Shown in pieces: positions 1 through 8,326 of a stretch of DNA of 64,000 nt (position 1 is its first letter; each line of letters opens with the position of its first letter). The DNA is from Paraburkholderia hiiakae. Lineage in GTDB: Bacteria > Pseudomonadota > Gammaproteobacteria > Burkholderiales > Burkholderiaceae. The translations under genes were made by a program, and so were the position numbers. The notes beneath the pieces are model-generated. The model searched no databases. It was not told the DNA's origin and saw only the letters and a list, made by a program, of their open reading frames with translations. The stretch is from contig NZ_CAJHCQ010000018.1 of the NCBI RefSeq assembly GCF_904848665.1, positions 1 through 64,000 on the forward strand. The letters are read 5' to 3'.

Positions 1-90
1 AGGTGCAAGCACCCGTGCTGCCGTTCGACTTGCATGTGTAAGGCATGCCGCCAGCGTTCAATCTGAGCCAGGATCAAACTCTTCAGTTTA
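1..90 (-). rRNA. rrs: 16S ribosomal RNA, 5' end only
   Basis: Read on the minus strand, this stretch contains the universal 16S 5' sequence AGAGTTTGATCCTGGCTCAG, followed by the Burkholderia-type text up to the first variable region. The gene runs off the left edge, so only about 90 bases are present. The mature 5' end is placed near base 90 by comparison with the usual start of 16S rRNA. The variable-region text ending in GTGCTTGCACCT is what Paraburkholderia and Caballeronia usually carry. Confidence 0.97.
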
Positions 91-346
91 AACCTGTTAC
101 TGTTTTCGGTTTCTCTCGAAACCGGTCGCTCACTCAAAGCTGACAGGTCATTGAATAAATTCAAAAACCTGACTTACTTTAGTGTGAGACTCTTGATACT
201 TTTGCTGCTCCCGACTCTGCTCCGGAGAACAAGGTCAGGCCGCCACCGCATCAAGCGCCCACACTTATCGGCTGTAAATTTTTAAAGATCGCGTCACTCA
301 AAACAGCGTTTCGCGTCGCTGTTTTTGCGCCCGTTCATCAGAAGGG
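91..346 (-). promoter_or_regulatory. rrn transcribed leader with antitermination-like box and hairpin
   Basis: This is the transcribed spacer between the rrn promoter and 16S. On the minus strand it carries GATCTTTAAAAATT at about 276-290, a boxA-like antitermination element common in Burkholderia rRNA leaders. It also has a perfect 7-bp hairpin, CGGTTTC-tctc-GAAACCG, at 107-124, close to the 16S 5' end. No protein gene is seen in it. The role of the box is inferred from its sequence and position. Confidence 0.6.
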
Positions 347-660
347 AGGCGAATTATGCAGGCCCAAGGACCACTCGTCAAGAAAATCTGGAATATTTAT
401 TTCTGGGGCCGCTACACCGATTATGTGAGGAGAAATTTTCTGCGTCCCGAGGCGCGGGTGAACGCACTGAACACATAGCTTCATCGCGTCCGTACACTGG
501 TGTTGCGCCATGAGCGGGAAGAATGTGAATCTCCCGAGGCATTCGGAATAGGTAGTGCTACATGAATAGGCGCAATCCGGATCGACCTTACTGGTATCGA
601 TGTCAGCGGTGCTGGCGCACCCGGCCAGAAGCACAGTCAGCAGTAACAGCGTTTTTTCAT
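338..660 (-). pseudogene. small cysteine-rich lipoprotein, frameshifted in its signal peptide
   Basis: The open frame from 634 begins MLLAGCASTADID, a lipobox with most of the signal peptide missing. An ATG at 660-658 is followed by a run of six A (plus-strand T at 652-657) and then stops after seven codons. One extra A in that run would give MKKTLLLLTVLLAGC, a textbook lipoprotein signal peptide joined in frame to the rest. The mature part would have several spaced cysteines (CAYSCSTTYSEC and onward). The 3' end runs into the rrn promoter, so the tail may also be altered. This is a real single-base frameshift, a slippage switch or a sequencing error. The function is unknown. Confidence 0.6.
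353..400 (-). promoter_or_regulatory. rrn P1-type promoter with UP element
   Basis: On the minus strand there is a -35 box TTGACG (376-381), a spacer of exactly 17 bases, and a -10 box CATAAT (353-358). A run of A and T at about 382-400, where an UP element would sit, lies directly upstream. The bases after the -10 box are C-rich, a discriminator type typical of stringently controlled rRNA promoters. The promoter overlaps the 3' end of the lipoprotein-like reading frame at 338-660. Confidence 0.7.
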
Positions 661-1004
661 CGTGGCCACTCGCTTTTTTGTGACGCTGATGACATCAGGC
701 GCTTCGGAGGCACGGCGCGATCTAACACCTGCTGCACGTCGTCCCGTGGCCTGCTCCGCCACTGACCGTCCAGGTCCGATGTAATCGGTGCCGAATTGAC
801 CGCATTTTCGCTTGCGCCTTGACGGCCCCGAACTCTTACGAACGCGGTCAGCACGCCGTCGAACTGGTCGGTGCGGGCGTTTGACGAACGACCGCTGTTC
901 GATGCCGCCACCGCCAGCAACCCGCTGCCTGGTTGACGTCGGACCGTGCCCGGTCCAATGCCAGTTACGGCCAAGTATTCGCCAACGACTTCATATTGCT
1001 AAAG
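661..1004. other. gap without a confident gene
   Basis: A frame of about 105 codons is open on the minus strand (657-974, TTG start), but it has no signal, no motif I recognise and no ribosome-binding site. The upstream text in the same frame reads EYLAVTGIGPGT, which could be a remnant of a longer protein. I do not call it a gene. Confidence 0.4.
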
Positions 1005-1424
1005 TCAGCGCAGGTTTTTAACCTGACTTGGCGTGACGCTCCCGGCAAATCGATTGCCGAAATGGGTTCTCGTGTAGTCAACGACAGCAGCGACCTGATC
1101 GTCATTCATCATGTCCCCAAACGATGGCATCCCCTTCCGGCCGTGCAGCACGTTGACGATGACATAGGGCGCTGCTTCGACTGCCGGATTGCCGGCCAGC
1201 GCCGGGTAGTGACCCGCGCCCTGTGCGCCTTTTCCATCGGGCATATGGCATCCCGCGCAGGTAGCGTTGTAAAGCGCTTCGCCGCTTTCCTCGGTGAAAC
1301 GGTAGCCCGGCGAAATCGTGAAGGTGCGTGATGCGTCCTGCGCCACGGCCTGAGGCGAAACCATCGCCCCTCCCATCAGCAAGGCCGTCAGCATCACGGC
1401 GGGAATCAACATCGGCCTACCCAT
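1005..1424 (-). CDS. exported c-type cytochrome (class I, single heme)
   Basis: The protein has 139 residues. An N-terminal hydrophobic segment ending PQAVAQ (about 1-29) is a Sec signal peptide, so it acts in the periplasm. The heme-binding motif CAGCH is at 56-60 and a likely axial methionine is in GMPSF near 99, the layout of a small class I cytochrome c. The ATG at 1424 is chosen because it begins the signal peptide; the frame is open upstream but that part does not look coding. The start overlaps the end of the upstream amine oxidase gene by 8 bases, which indicates translational coupling. By analogy with nicotine oxidoreductase and its cytochrome partner, it probably takes electrons from that flavoenzyme. 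Confidence 0.88.
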   Translation of the reverse strand: MGRPMLIPAVMLTALLMGGAMVSPQAVAQDASRTFTISPGYRFTEESGEALYNATCAGCHMPDGKGAQGAGHYPALAGNPAVEAAPYVIVNVLHGRKGMPSFGDMMNDDQVAAVVDYTRTHFGNRFAGSVTPSQVKNLR

Positions 1425-3009
1425 TGACGATTCTCCGATGCAACCGAGTGATCGCGTCCAGTGACGACAGCACGGCGCCTTCCTGCCATGCCGGGATATG
1501 GGAAGCGTGCTCTCCGGCAAGGACGATGCGTCCGTCGATCTGGCAGAGATTCGAGTAATGCGATTTCCTCAACGCATCCGTCCATGCGGCGAAGCAGCCG
1601 TTCGTGAACGGTGATCGGCTCCAGCTCATTGCGAAGCCGCTCTGGTACTCGCGCGCGTACTGCGGATGAATCTGGCTGCCCTGGCTCAACGCCACCGCGA
1701 TCCGTTCCGCAGGGGGCAGCGCACCCATCTCGTAGCTGGCGGGCCCCCACATGTAGGCGCCGAGCAGCACCACGGGACCCGTTGATCCGTAACCCGTCGC
1801 CGGATAGCCAATCGTCGAGATTGGCAGGTCGGTATATGTGATGCCGCCGTAGATCTGCTCGTCTTCTTCCCAGAATCGACGTCCGAATTGCAAACCGATT
1901 TTCACCGATGTCTCGTACGGCACCGCATCGATCGCGGCGCGCATGGCCGGCCCAACCGCAATGTCGATCTGACTCAGGATCGAAAGCGGGATGGTGCACA
2001 CCAGCCAATCCGCGTGTGCGTTCCGTTCGGTCCGGGCGGACGTATCGGTATAGCGCACTGTGACGCCTCGCTCGTCCTGCGAGATGGCCGTGACTCTGGC
2101 GTTGAACACTACGGCGCTCGCGACCTCCGAATAAAGCGCATGGGCAATCCTGTCCATGCCGCCCACGGGCTGGAACATGGTGCTCTGGAAGTCCAGCTCG
2201 TTACCCGACGACAGCCATTGCCACAAACGCGACGCAAGCAAGGCGTCCCGCTGGAGCAGATTCGATGGCACGGCCTCTGGCATCAGCCCACCGCCAGGCG
2301 CGGTCGCGAATCCGCGACGTCCACTGCTTCGCTGGGCCGCCTGATAGCGACCATTCCGATCGAGCGCGCCCCACCGTCGCAGGGATTCGAGTAGCAGATC
2401 CGCATCTTCGACTGACAACGCATCATCGAGTGCGTCCTTGTGGATCGCTTTGGATAGCAGCTCGGCGATATAGCCTTGATAGTCGGTCTGCACCGCACGA
2501 AATCGTTGCGGCTTGCCACCGAAGGCCTCCGTCGAATGCAGGTATGCGTTGTAATTGACCTGAATGAACGGCTCCAACGGCACCCTAAGGCGTCTTGCGT
2601 AGTCGAGTACGCCCTCGTGGTGATACGGAATGCGCCACGGCCCCGGGTTCAGATAAAGCCCGTCAGCGAAATCGCAGTACTGTGTGGCACCGCCAAGCTC
2701 TGTATAGCGATCACCGCCCCTGACGGTCCATGCGCGGCCGCCCACGCGGTCGTTGTACTCGAGCACCTGCACCTGGTAGCCCGCGTTCCTCAACTCAAAG
2801 GCAGCGACGAGGCCAGCCATGCCCGCTCCGAGCACGAGAATTCGCGTTCCTTTGGGCGCGCCATCAAGTTTGACCGGTCCGGCATAGGTCGAGGGAGCGG
2901 CGAACCCAAGTGTGCCCATGCCTTGCATCATGGCGGCCACGCCGAGGTTCCTGCCGATCAGCGTCAGCAGGTGCCGGCGGCTCATCGCTTTTGCGGTCAT
3001 TCTCGACAT
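1417..3009 (-). CDS. Tat-exported flavin amine oxidase/dehydrogenase
   Basis: The protein has 530 residues and belongs to the flavin monoamine oxidase family. It starts with a twin-arginine signal (SRRHLLTLIG, about 10-19) and a hydrophobic stretch, so it should be exported folded with FAD bound. The FAD dinucleotide-binding motif GAGMAG is at 61-66 with an acidic residue (VLE) near 84, followed by GGRAWT at 90-95. The C-terminal FAD contact GEHAS..PAWQEGAV is present. The gene overlaps a downstream cytochrome c gene, so the natural electron acceptor may be that cytochrome rather than oxygen. The substrate cannot be read from the sequence; an amine or amino acid is likely. Further ATG codons lie at residues 4 and 9. 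Confidence 0.85.
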   Translation of the reverse strand: MSRMTAKAMSRRHLLTLIGRNLGVAAMMQGMGTLGFAAPSTYAGPVKLDGAPKGTRILVLGAGMAGLVAAFELRNAGYQVQVLEYNDRVGGRAWTVRGGDRYTELGGATQYCDFADGLYLNPGPWRIPYHHEGVLDYARRLRVPLEPFIQVNYNAYLHSTEAFGGKPQRFRAVQTDYQGYIAELLSKAIHKDALDDALSVEDADLLLESLRRWGALDRNGRYQAAQRSSGRRGFATAPGGGLMPEAVPSNLLQRDALLASRLWQWLSSGNELDFQSTMFQPVGGMDRIAHALYSEVASAVVFNARVTAISQDERGVTVRYTDTSARTERNAHADWLVCTIPLSILSQIDIAVGPAMRAAIDAVPYETSVKIGLQFGRRFWEEDEQIYGGITYTDLPISTIGYPATGYGSTGPVVLLGAYMWGPASYEMGALPPAERIAVALSQGSQIHPQYAREYQSGFAMSWSRSPFTNGCFAAWTDALRKSHYSNLCQIDGRIVLAGEHASHIPAWQEGAVLSSLDAITRLHRRIVNG

Positions 3010-3696
3010 AAGGACGTGGTGCCCCGACTGGAGAGATACGATGGCGAACGGAAATCAGATGGCCGGCATTTTCCTTCATGGTCGGCGTGCTGAAAGACAC
3101 GCAGCTGGCAGGCGAAAGCTCCTCGCTGGTTTCCGGCGTGGCCGAGAATCCGAAGCTGTTCCCGCGCCACTCGTCGCTCAAGGACGTGGTTTCGTCTGTC
3201 TCGTCTCAGGCGAGCAATAAAAAGCATGATTCAAGGTTCTGCACTAACTATTGCCGGCTTGCGCAGAACCTCTGAGCACATCATGCCAATAAATCACATC
3301 TCTGTTCTACAGCGCTTTTCCAGGCACAAACCGATTGCGCCGGCGGTACGCTCTTCGCTGAATCCGTGCTGCAACGTCTGATGCATCGGTGCTTCTAATT
3401 CCGGCCGATTCAAACGGGGGTGGCACCTTGCGTACATCGGAACATCCCGGCGACGTAGATACATCGAGGTAGCCGACGAGATGCAACGAGCCGCTGTCGA
3501 ACTGGTGTAACGGCCGGTTAGCCAGCCTGCAAACAAGTTGTCGCTAAAGATACCCCAATGCGTGCGGCGGAGGTGGTGGGCAATCCAACTGGATGTGGAC
3601 GGGGGGGGGCCTCGCTCGGCGGCTGCCCAAGCCATACGGTCGGCAGAGAGATCCGACTATCGGATCTTGTCGGTTACGCCGACAGTTCCGGAAATC
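3010..3696. other. 687-base gap, no recognised gene
   Basis: Short frames are open on the plus strand near 3041-3275, one reading MVGVLKDTQLAGESSS and another MANGNQMAGIF in a different frame. Together they could be one small gene broken by a frameshift, but I do not recognise the protein. A run of nine or more G lies at about 3600-3610. Nothing else stands out between 3290 and 3696. Confidence 0.35.
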
Positions 3697-4044
3697 CTAA
3701 GGCCCCTTTGCAGCCTTCGCGAAGGCCTCGGCAAGTCTGTCGAAATGCTTGAGCGCGGCAGGCGTGAGTTCGATCTGCTTGCGCCGGGCATCTTCGGTAT
3801 CGGAGAGCGTCAGCCAGCCCTTTTCCCGCATCGACGTGATGCGGGCGTGAAGCGTGGCGGGCGAGCCAATCTCGCTTTGTGCCATCATGTCGCGAACCGA
3901 AAGGCGATTGCTTTTTTGCGTCGTGCGCGCAACGAATTCCAGGATCTTCTCTTCGAGCGGATCGAGCGCAGGCAGCGCAGGCAAGCCGCGCAGAGCTTCG
4001 GTGAGTTGCAGGAATCGAAGATAGATGTCAGCTGGACGTGTCAT
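3697..4044 (-). CDS. MarR-like winged-helix regulator
   Basis: The protein has 115 residues, shorter than a typical MarR (about 140-150). Residues about 30-95 read as a winged helix: a helix ending KILEFVARTT, a recognition helix around GSPATLHARITSM, and a wing at LSDTEDARRKQIEL, where the D..DAR.K pattern is typical of the MarR wing. It stands divergently from the membrane protein gene at 4138, with 93 bases between, and may control that gene and itself. The ligand is unknown. Confidence 0.75.
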   Translation of the reverse strand: MTRPADIYLRFLQLTEALRGLPALPALDPLEEKILEFVARTTQKSNRLSVRDMMAQSEIGSPATLHARITSMREKGWLTLSDTEDARRKQIELTPAALKHFDRLAEAFAKAAKGP

Positions 4045-4137
4045 GATTTGCGCACCGTTCAGGGTGGGGTCCGCTCGGCGAATCTCCGGCTAGCTAATGC
4101 GGCGAATTAAAACGAACAGTAAGAGGATTGTACCGCC

Positions 4138-4755
4138 ATGGGGAGCTTACGTTTACATTTCTGGTCGATAACAGGTACCGTAGCCGCGTTTCTGGCGTCG
4201 CTGTGGATCAATCAGGCGGTTTTCGCGGGGACTTCGTTTGTACAAGGTATCAACTGGATATATCTCCCGTCAGGAGTCCGGCTTCTGAGCACGTTGCTGG
4301 TTGGGTTTGACGGGTTTATCGGGCTGCTGGTTGCCGGTCTCCTGGTCGACTTTCTTTACTGGTTTCCGCACGACCCGGTTCGCGCAATAGCGGGTGCCGT
4401 TCTAGGTTCGCTCGCGCCCTATCTGGTTTACAGGCTGGCCCTGGAGCGCTACGACCTGAAGGCTTCGTTGACGAATCTCACCCCGACGCGACTTCTCCTG
4501 TTAGCGGTCGCGTATTCAATTGCGAATCCACTGTTGCATCACCTCTGGTTCGCGTTGCAAGGGAATACGCAGAACATTGTTGAAAGCTTCTTCATGATGT
4601 TCGCGGGCGATCTGGGCGGCGCGTTGATCATGTTGTATATGATCAAGGGCATCCTCGCTCTCCTGCCAACACAGCCTAACCGTTCTCGCATGACGGATGG
4701 CATGTTCCGCGTACGCGTCGCATTGGACAGCGCCTACAACAACCAGTTGCGGTAA
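4138..4755 (+). CDS. MASE1-like integral membrane protein
   Basis: The protein has 205 residues and about five or six hydrophobic segments, for example near 7-27, 51-75, 85-105, 118-140 and 150-172. The motif INWIYLPSGVRLL near 38-50 resembles the start of MASE1 membrane sensor domains, but no kinase or cyclase output domain follows. It may be a stand-alone sensor-like membrane protein. An AGAGG-like ribosome site precedes the ATG. The divergent MarR-like gene suggests local control. No enzymatic role can be read from the sequence. Confidence 0.7.
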   Translation: MGSLRLHFWSITGTVAAFLASLWINQAVFAGTSFVQGINWIYLPSGVRLLSTLLVGFDGFIGLLVAGLLVDFLYWFPHDPVRAIAGAVLGSLAPYLVYRLALERYDLKASLTNLTPTRLLLLAVAYSIANPLLHHLWFALQGNTQNIVESFFMMFAGDLGGALIMLYMIKGILALLPTQPNRSRMTDGMFRVRVALDSAYNNQLR

Positions 4756-4807
4756 TGCGAGGACACGCCGCGCGGCGCCTTCGCTGATGGACGCATCTGA
4801 CTGTGCA

Positions 4808-5599
4808 TTAGATGGTGCGCGTTGGCGGCAGCGCGCCCAGGCGATCGTGAAAGTCCAGCCAGTCAATGGCGAGCAACGGGATCGTTAGATCGCCGCGTGT
4901 CGTGTACGAGAAAAATCGCATCCAGCCGTCAATGAAGATATGCCGACCCGGGCGAAGCAAACAGGGCGGCCGCGCCATCAACGGGGGCGCAATGTTCTGC
5001 ATGTGCTCGATCAGGTTTAGACGCAATCCAGTGACGCCGTCGGGCAGCAAAATCCGCTCGCCCTTCTGTTTCCCAAGGTAATCCTCAACGGCCTCACATA
5101 CGGATTGCGTGCGTAACTCAATGAAGGACACACGGACGTCATCGAGGGTCGCGCAAGCCATTGCTTGTTCCGCTGCGTCGATGCACGTGCGCCGCAGTGC
5201 CACCGACCTGGCGTAGTCAGGCAGCGCCCGGAACGTTGTCTCGCCGCTACCCAGCGCTTCTTGAAAGATTGGATAGCACGCGAGCCATGGACCCGGAGCA
5301 CGATCAATCGGCTCGCGTGCAAAGGCCAACCGACAGTTGCGGAAGACGCTCTCCATGCCGTCATGTTCTCTCAGGTTAATCGTTATAAAAACTATATCGA
5401 TAAGAACGCAAGCGCGCAAGAGTCGGATGGTCACACGCGTGTACATTCCCACGCTATCACTGCCTGCCAGTTGAACAACCTGCTGTGCCATCTGATCGAT
5501 AGCTTGTCTGGCGCCGGGCCGAATTGCAGCCCCAAGCAGCCGTTCACACGCATCGCCGCTCGGACATTCAAACGTCGGGGTCGGCCTGTAACCCGCCAC
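4808..5599 (-). CDS. uncharacterised protein coupled to a hybrid histidine kinase
   Basis: The frame codes for up to 263 residues from a GTG at 5599 that overlaps the kinase stop by one base (TAGTG), which suggests translational coupling. An ATG further in could be the true start. I recognise no domain. The middle part is helical and mixed-charge and the C-terminal part holds HIFIDGWMRFF and a WLDF motif. There is no signal peptide, although a short hydrophobic run (LIDIVFITINL) lies near residue 70. From its position it may be a partner or output of the kinase. Confidence 0.5.
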   Translation of the reverse strand: MAGYRPTPTFECPSGDACERLLGAAIRPGARQAIDQMAQQVVQLAGSDSVGMYTRVTIRLLRACVLIDIVFITINLREHDGMESVFRNCRLAFAREPIDRAPGPWLACYPIFQEALGSGETTFRALPDYARSVALRRTCIDAAEQAMACATLDDVRVSFIELRTQSVCEAVEDYLGKQKGERILLPDGVTGLRLNLIEHMQNIAPPLMARPPCLLRPGRHIFIDGWMRFFSYTTRGDLTIPLLAIDWLDFHDRLGALPPTRTI

Positions 5600-7215
5600 T
5601 ACGTCGCTGGCTTCCGGTCGTCTCTTAGCGCATCAACCAGATCCATCAGAGCCACCGGCTTCACAAAATGCCGTTCAAAGCCCGCTGCGTGCGAGCGCTT
5701 CAGATCCTCTGCGTGGCCGTAACCGCTAAGCGCGAACAGCCGAAGTCCTGCGTGTTGTGATTGCGCCCGAAGGGCAGCCGCCAGTTCATATCCATCCATT
5801 CCCGGTAACCCGATGTCGAGAATAGCAACGTCAGGCCGAAACTGGGCGGCTAGATCCAATGCCTGCAGAGGATCGAACGCCGTCGCAACGTCGAATCCGA
5901 CGTCAGTCAGAAAGGCTTCCATGGAAACCAAACCATCCAGATTGTCGTCAACCAGCAGAACACGCGCCCCCGATCGATCTGGCAGAGCTTCTGGAATCTG
6001 GAGCTTTTGAGGAAACGCACGGGCGACCTCTTCGCCGGATGCGAGCGGCAACGTCACCGTGAACGTTGCGCCTTTTCCGGCACCCTCGCTTGAGGCAGAA
6101 ACGGTGCCTCCGTGCAGTTCGACCATATTCCGGACGAGCGCCAGGCCAATACCCAATCCCCCCTTCGAACGATCGATCGTAGTACGTCCCTGCTCAAAAA
6201 TCCTGAACAGCCGTGGCATCAAATCGGCACTGATACCGGCACCGTTGTCGGAGATGGATACGGTGATGTGGCTATCACTGGTTCGAGCGTTCACCCGGAT
6301 TTCTCCCCCTACGTCGGTATATTTAGCGGCATTGTTCAGCAGGTTACTGAAGGTCTGAGTCAGTCGTGTCAGATCGCCATAAATCCGGGCACCGTCGTCA
6401 GCTATCGCAATCGATAGCCGCTGCTGACGTTGCTCCACAAGCGGACTTGCGCTCTCCACCGCTCGCGTAATGATCGAGCCAATCCGTAGGCTTTCGCGCG
6501 TGAGCTCTATCTTGCCGCGAGTGATCCGGCTGACATCCAGCAGATCTTCGACAAGGCGTGACAGATGGGCGACCTGCCGCTCCAGAATCTCGTGGTACTT
6601 GTCGGCCACGCCGCCATTTTCACGCCGGATCAGGCCCAGCGCAGTCGAGATGGGTGCTAGTGGATTGCGCAGTTCGTGACCGAGCATCGCGAGAAACTCG
6701 TCTTTCGATCGGTTTGCCTCTTCCCGCTCGTGCGCCGCCCGTGCGGCGAGGATACCGGTGGCCGCCTGAGACGTGGCGGCCCGCAGAAAGGCAATCTGGT
6801 TGACAGTCGGGAAAGTCGGCGCCAAAGCGCCAAACCAGATGCTGCCCTGCCCTGCACTAAAACCCATACTGAGCCGGATTATTCTCGCCCGTCCAAGCGG
6901 GGTGTCACACAGATTGACCCCGGTGCCGATGGGAAGGTGATGCCATCCCGCAACGGCATCCCGCCAACTTTCCATGCCGTCCGCGCTGACTGGCGTGCCG
7001 CACACTCGCATTTGCACGAGCGCGGGGGTCCGGGGAAGCAATGGGACGTCTACATAGCAAATGTCCAGAGGAACAATGCGCTCGATTGCCTGCGTCATCA
7101 GTCCGACGATCGCAGCACCGTCTCGCCCCGGCCAAAGCGCTGGAAGCGCCAGCAGACCCATGAGGTCTCTTAGCGCGCTTTCAGGGCTCTGATCTTCGTA
7201 CCTATCGCCGCTCAT
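5599..7215 (-). CDS. hybrid sensor histidine kinase with C-terminal receiver
   Basis: The protein has 538 residues with no membrane segments, so it should sense a cytoplasmic signal. Residues about 15-160 look like a divergent GAF-type input domain. The dimerisation/phosphoacceptor domain follows with HELRNP at 180-185 (His180). The ATP-binding domain has NNAAKY at about 294-299 (Asn295 of the N box), DNGAGI and GGLGIGLAL. The receiver spans about 417-530, with acidic pair DD near 423-424, phosphoacceptor Asp467 (LDIGLPG) and Lys519. A receiver on the same chain without an output domain means the phosphate passes on or the receiver is self-regulatory. The MEDS protein gene lies 39 bases upstream. 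Confidence 0.9.
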   Translation of the reverse strand: MSGDRYEDQSPESALRDLMGLLALPALWPGRDGAAIVGLMTQAIERIVPLDICYVDVPLLPRTPALVQMRVCGTPVSADGMESWRDAVAGWHHLPIGTGVNLCDTPLGRARIIRLSMGFSAGQGSIWFGALAPTFPTVNQIAFLRAATSQAATGILAARAAHEREEANRSKDEFLAMLGHELRNPLAPISTALGLIRRENGGVADKYHEILERQVAHLSRLVEDLLDVSRITRGKIELTRESLRIGSIITRAVESASPLVEQRQQRLSIAIADDGARIYGDLTRLTQTFSNLLNNAAKYTDVGGEIRVNARTSDSHITVSISDNGAGISADLMPRLFRIFEQGRTTIDRSKGGLGIGLALVRNMVELHGGTVSASSEGAGKGATFTVTLPLASGEEVARAFPQKLQIPEALPDRSGARVLLVDDNLDGLVSMEAFLTDVGFDVATAFDPLQALDLAAQFRPDVAILDIGLPGMDGYELAAALRAQSQHAGLRLFALSGYGHAEDLKRSHAAGFERHFVKPVALMDLVDALRDDRKPAT

Positions 7216-7254
7216 TTGGCCTGTTTTTTTCGCTCAGATCAGCGCGTTACCGCA

Positions 7255-7884
7255 TTACGCGGCTGCCCGCATTTTGCGAGACTCCAACTCCTTCAGCATC
7301 TCCGAGGGTGGGATAAAGAAGGGATTTTCCTGCACGACTCCATTGATGAGTGTAAGTGGGTGCGTACGCAAGACGTCCATGAGCATGGCACCGGAGAGCT
7401 TGGCCATATCGTAGACGCACACGGCGGGTTGCCGGTTACGCTCGATGATCTCGTTCACCTGGGCTTCGTATTCGATCAGTTCGGGCGCGGTGGAAACGTC
7501 CTCGAACGCCCAGTCCATATTTCCCATGATGCGAAGCCGGGAGAAGCCCGCGTCCCGTCCGGTCCCGGTGAGACGATCCACCATATCCAGCATGCGTTGC
7601 TTGTCGAACTTGCCCTCGTCGTCGAGGTAGGCCTCCGGCCAGGTTACCACTTCCAGCTGGCCACACGCCTCGCATTCGTGGGTATCGATACCAGAGGCCT
7701 GCAGCCTTGCCCGGTGGTCATCGACGAGAGCAGGGTCGACGATATGGAAATTCTTTTCCCCGGCTTCCACTGCCTGCCGGTAGTACGGAAGCAGCGCCTC
7801 ATATTCCTGTTCGCGGCTGTCGAAGAACGCACAAACGTGATAGGCGTCCATCAGGGTGCCTGCAATAGCGATGCGATTGTCCAT
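7255..7884 (-). CDS. MEDS-domain sensory protein
   Basis: The protein has 209 residues and matches the MEDS (DcmR sensory) domain pattern. It opens with AYHVCAFFDSREQEYEALLP, includes FHIVDP, has a cysteine pair HECEACGQ near 74-80, and ends with the typical TLINGVVQENPFFIPP. MEDS domains are cytoplasmic sensors found alone or fused to kinases and regulators. The ATG at 7884 is preferred because it follows a GGGG ribosome site and begins the domain; the longer open frame upstream does not look coding. It sits directly upstream of the hybrid kinase on the same strand, so it may feed signal into it. Confidence 0.78.
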   Translation of the reverse strand: MDNRIAIAGTLMDAYHVCAFFDSREQEYEALLPYYRQAVEAGEKNFHIVDPALVDDHRARLQASGIDTHECEACGQLEVVTWPEAYLDDEGKFDKQRMLDMVDRLTGTGRDAGFSRLRIMGNMDWAFEDVSTAPELIEYEAQVNEIIERNRQPAVCVYDMAKLSGAMLMDVLRTHPLTLINGVVQENPFFIPPSEMLKELESRKMRAAA

Positions 7885-8326
7885 TGAAATCCCCAAGGGG
7901 GCTACAGGTTGATAGGCACGGGCGCCAGTGAGAACTTCGCCGGAACGGGAACTGCAACAGCTTTGCATTCTATGGCATTGGTGCGAGTTCAAGATATTGC
8001 TAAACCCTGCGTGCCCGCGACGGCGCGGACCTGTTCGGACCGCGCTTTCCGACTGCAAGAATGGCAACGCAAGTCTGATCGCTTCGAAACAATGATCCAC
8101 CCGGGCCTCCACGTCTAACCGCCGTAACGCTTCATACCCCTTCCTGTGAACGGAAACGTGCTGTCCCCAATTAAAACGGGAAGGATCCTCAAATTCAGCA
8201 GCGGCCGCCTATACTTTTCAGGAATATTTCGTGCAACCCTAATAGGCCCAACACTTCGTATGAGGAACACATCATGCGTGGGTCGGGATCGGTTCGCCTC
8301 ACCTTACAACAGCATATGCCACGTCC
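7885..8326. other. 442-base divergent gap
   Basis: This gap separates the MEDS gene and the flavin monooxygenase gene, which point away from each other. It must hold both promoters. A TATACT box (8210-8215) could be a -10 element for the plus-strand gene, but no good -35 lies at the right distance. No gene is seen. Confidence 0.35.

Noticed and set aside
657..974. 105-codon minus-strand frame after the cytochrome gene
   Set aside because: TTG start without ribosome site and no recognised motif; may be a remnant but cannot be supported as a gene.
3041..3275. Two short plus-strand frames that could be one frameshifted gene
   Set aside because: No homologue recognised and no clear evidence that the two frames belong together.
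3294..3635. 113-codon minus-strand frame
   Set aside because: No motif, no ribosome site and uneven composition; likely a chance frame.
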